Of a stretch of DNA of 5,498 bases, positions 4,437-5,498 are shown piece by piece. The stretch's first letter is position 1, and each line of letters starts with the position of its first letter. The notes below the pieces were generated by a model. The model was not told the origin of the DNA. It worked only from the letters and a program-made list of their open reading frames with translations, and searched no databases. The stretch covers positions 1-5,498 of the forward strand of contig JAISWY010000171.1 of assembly GCA_031270925.1 (NCBI GenBank), given 5' to 3'. The DNA comes from Candidatus Symbiothrix sp. GTDB lineage: Bacteria > Bacteroidota > Bacteroidia > Bacteroidales > Azobacteroidaceae. The position numbers were made by a program, and so were the translations under genes.

Positions 4437-5498
4437 ATGGATGAAAACGGCAAAGTTTATCACCTTTACAGTGATATTCGCAGGATGGAAGACGAGCTGT
4501 TGCGCCTCGCACCGGACGACGAACAGGAAATAAAACGGCTCATACGGATAGTCACAAAATTGCAAAATTTTGAAGTGCCTGTCGAGAAACCGGACGACAT
4601 GATGAATATTTGGGATAAATTTAAACGCATGGCTTCGTTTATCCCGCTGGGAAAATATTTGCAGTTCGGCATGAAGCAATCGGTCGCCGATTATGTAAAA
4701 CGTTTCCGGTCGCCGGTGGCACAGGAATTATTGTCGAGTGTTGTTCCCGATGTGCTGGCGGCTACCGCGCTTTTTTTCACCTTAGCGTACCGGACTAAAG
4801 GCGACGGCGGTTGGCCGCTGGGCGGGTCGCTCCGCTTTGCACAGCGGATGCAACAACGCTTTGAGGAGTTGGGCGGGCGCCTGTTTTTAAGCAGTAAAGT
4901 GGAAAAATTCATTGTCGAAAACGGCAAGGCAACGGGCATAAAACTCCAGTCCGAAAAGGATATTCGCCCATTCGATTACATTATACCGGCCATTGACATC
5001 CATGCGCTACTCCACGGTTTGCTGGAAGGGAAATACCCTGTTCCGTATTACGCGCAGCGTTTTGCCGACCCCGAAAAATATCCGATTAGTTCATGCACGC
5101 TGGTGGCTATCGGTGTGGAAACGGCGTTGGGAGACCGTCCGCATAACTTGATATTTCATCCGAGTACAACGATAACGGTGAGCGGCGTTGAGCAGGCTTC
5201 ACTCATGCTTAATCACTATGCGTATGACCCTGCTTTTTGCCCCGGCGGGCGCACGCTGGTAGAGTTTATCATATCCGACTTCGGGTACGACCGGTGGGAT
5301 GCGTTGCGTAACGAATCCGAACAGGCGTATCAATCGGAGAAGAAGCGGATAGAGGATTTGCTGCTTTCCGAGTTACAGCGGGCGTACCCCGAAACGGCGG
5401 GGAAGGCGCAGGTCATAGACGTTGCCACGCCGCTTACTTTTAACCGCTATTGCAATGCTTACAGAGGCGCTTACATGTCGTTCCTGAGTACCGCCGGC
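4437..5498 (+). CDS. C-terminal part of the oxidoreductase, possible restart at ATG 4437, 3' end outside window
   Basis: The first ATG after the amber codon lies 15 nt downstream in the same frame and opens a run of 354 codons to the window edge. This part holds the substrate-binding and second FAD-contact regions: a helical stretch around SFIPLGKYLQFGMKQSVADY, the PLGGS loop, the ELGGRLFLSSKVEKF strand-turn, FDYIIPAIDIHALLHGLL, and later TPLTFNRYCNAYRGAYMSFL. It lacks the GxGxxG nucleotide-binding motif, so translation from here should give an inactive protein unless it complements the N-terminal piece. Confidence 0.55.
   Translation, partial: MDENGKVYHLYSDIRRMEDELLRLAPDDEQEIKRLIRIVTKLQNFEVPVEKPDDMMNIWDKFKRMASFIPLGKYLQFGMKQSVADYVKRFRSPVAQELLSSVVPDVLAATALFFTLAYRTKGDGGWPLGGSLRFAQRMQQRFEELGGRLFLSSKVEKFIVENGKATGIKLQSEKDIRPFDYIIPAIDIHALLHGLLEGKYPVPYYAQRFADPEKYPISSCTLVAIGVETALGDRPHNLIFHPSTTITVSGVEQASLMLNHYAYDPAFCPGGRTLVEFIISDFGYDRWDALRNESEQAYQSEKKRIEDLLLSELQRAYPETAGKAQVIDVATPLTFNRYCNAYRGAYMSFLSTAG

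Larger units (their letters stand above)
4155..5498 (+). pseudogene. CrtI-like FAD oxidoreductase, interrupted by an in-frame TAG and cut by the window end
   Basis: One reading frame covers 448 codons from ATG 4155 to the window edge, broken only by TAG at codon 89. Homology runs through the stop without a shift. Before it is the FAD-binding Rossmann motif IGAGISGLSAG (10-20) with acidic Glu34 and the GG pair (40-41). After it come YMDENGKVYHLYSD, PLGGSLRFAQRM (221-232), and VEKFIVENGKATGIKL (from 249), all typical of the phytoene desaturase/retinol saturase (CrtI) type of flavoprotein. Family members are usually about 490-520 aa, so perhaps 50 C-terminal residues, including the final FAD-contact segment, lie outside. 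The natural substrate is unknown; carotenoid, retinoid or other unsaturated lipids are family-level guesses. Codons look G/C-richer than in the upstream regulator, hinting at a different origin. M4 (4164) is an alternative start. Confidence 0.8.

Noticed and set aside
4353..4679. 108-codon minus-strand frame over the amber codon
   Set aside because: It is antisense to the oxidoreductase frame, which shows family motifs on both sides; no promoter or domain supports it.

Overview
The window looks chromosomal and comes from a member of the Bacteroidetes, probably order Bacteroidales. Three promoters match the Bacteroidetes consensus (TTTG, 19-20 nt, TAnnTTTG), genes lack clear Shine-Dalgarno sequences, all intact genes end in TAA, and the transketolase has the 'SDGGVQEE' form of the thiamine diphosphate motif that I associate with Bacteroides relatives. 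The exact genus cannot be read from the sequence.

Positions 1-2351 (minus strand) carry a non-oxidative pentose phosphate pair: a complete transketolase followed after 3 nt by ribose-5-phosphate isomerase B, which runs off the left edge. Positions 2449-2931 (minus) encode a small exported thioredoxin-fold protein of the TlpA/AhpC type that has lost both active-site cysteines and the cis-proline. An AT-rich hairpin between this gene and transketolase is a plausible terminator. Positions 2995-3208 hold two divergent promoters, one for the thioredoxin-like gene and one for a tRNA-Ser(GCU) at 3209-3295.

Positions 3296-3522 are non-coding. They contain a short dispersed-type repeat, two imperfect direct copies of a 28-29 nt sequence, and a strong promoter with a palindrome over the expected transcription start. 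This promoter drives a TetR-family regulator (3523-4134) and, 20 nt later, a CrtI-like (phytoene desaturase/retinol saturase type) FAD oxidoreductase that continues past the right edge. The oxidoreductase frame is interrupted by a single in-frame TAG at 4419-4421. It is otherwise open for 448 codons to the window end, so it is a recent nonsense pseudogene, a sequencing error or, least likely, a recoded stop.

The left half is ordinary core metabolism. The right half, after the tRNA, reads as an accessory locus: a self-regulating TetR repressor controlling a redox enzyme of unknown substrate, with visibly G/C-richer codons in the enzyme than in its regulator. I see no clear sign of a wholly new system. 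The most useful leads are the amber codon, the cysteine-free thioredoxin fold, and the repeats and palindrome upstream of the TetR gene.
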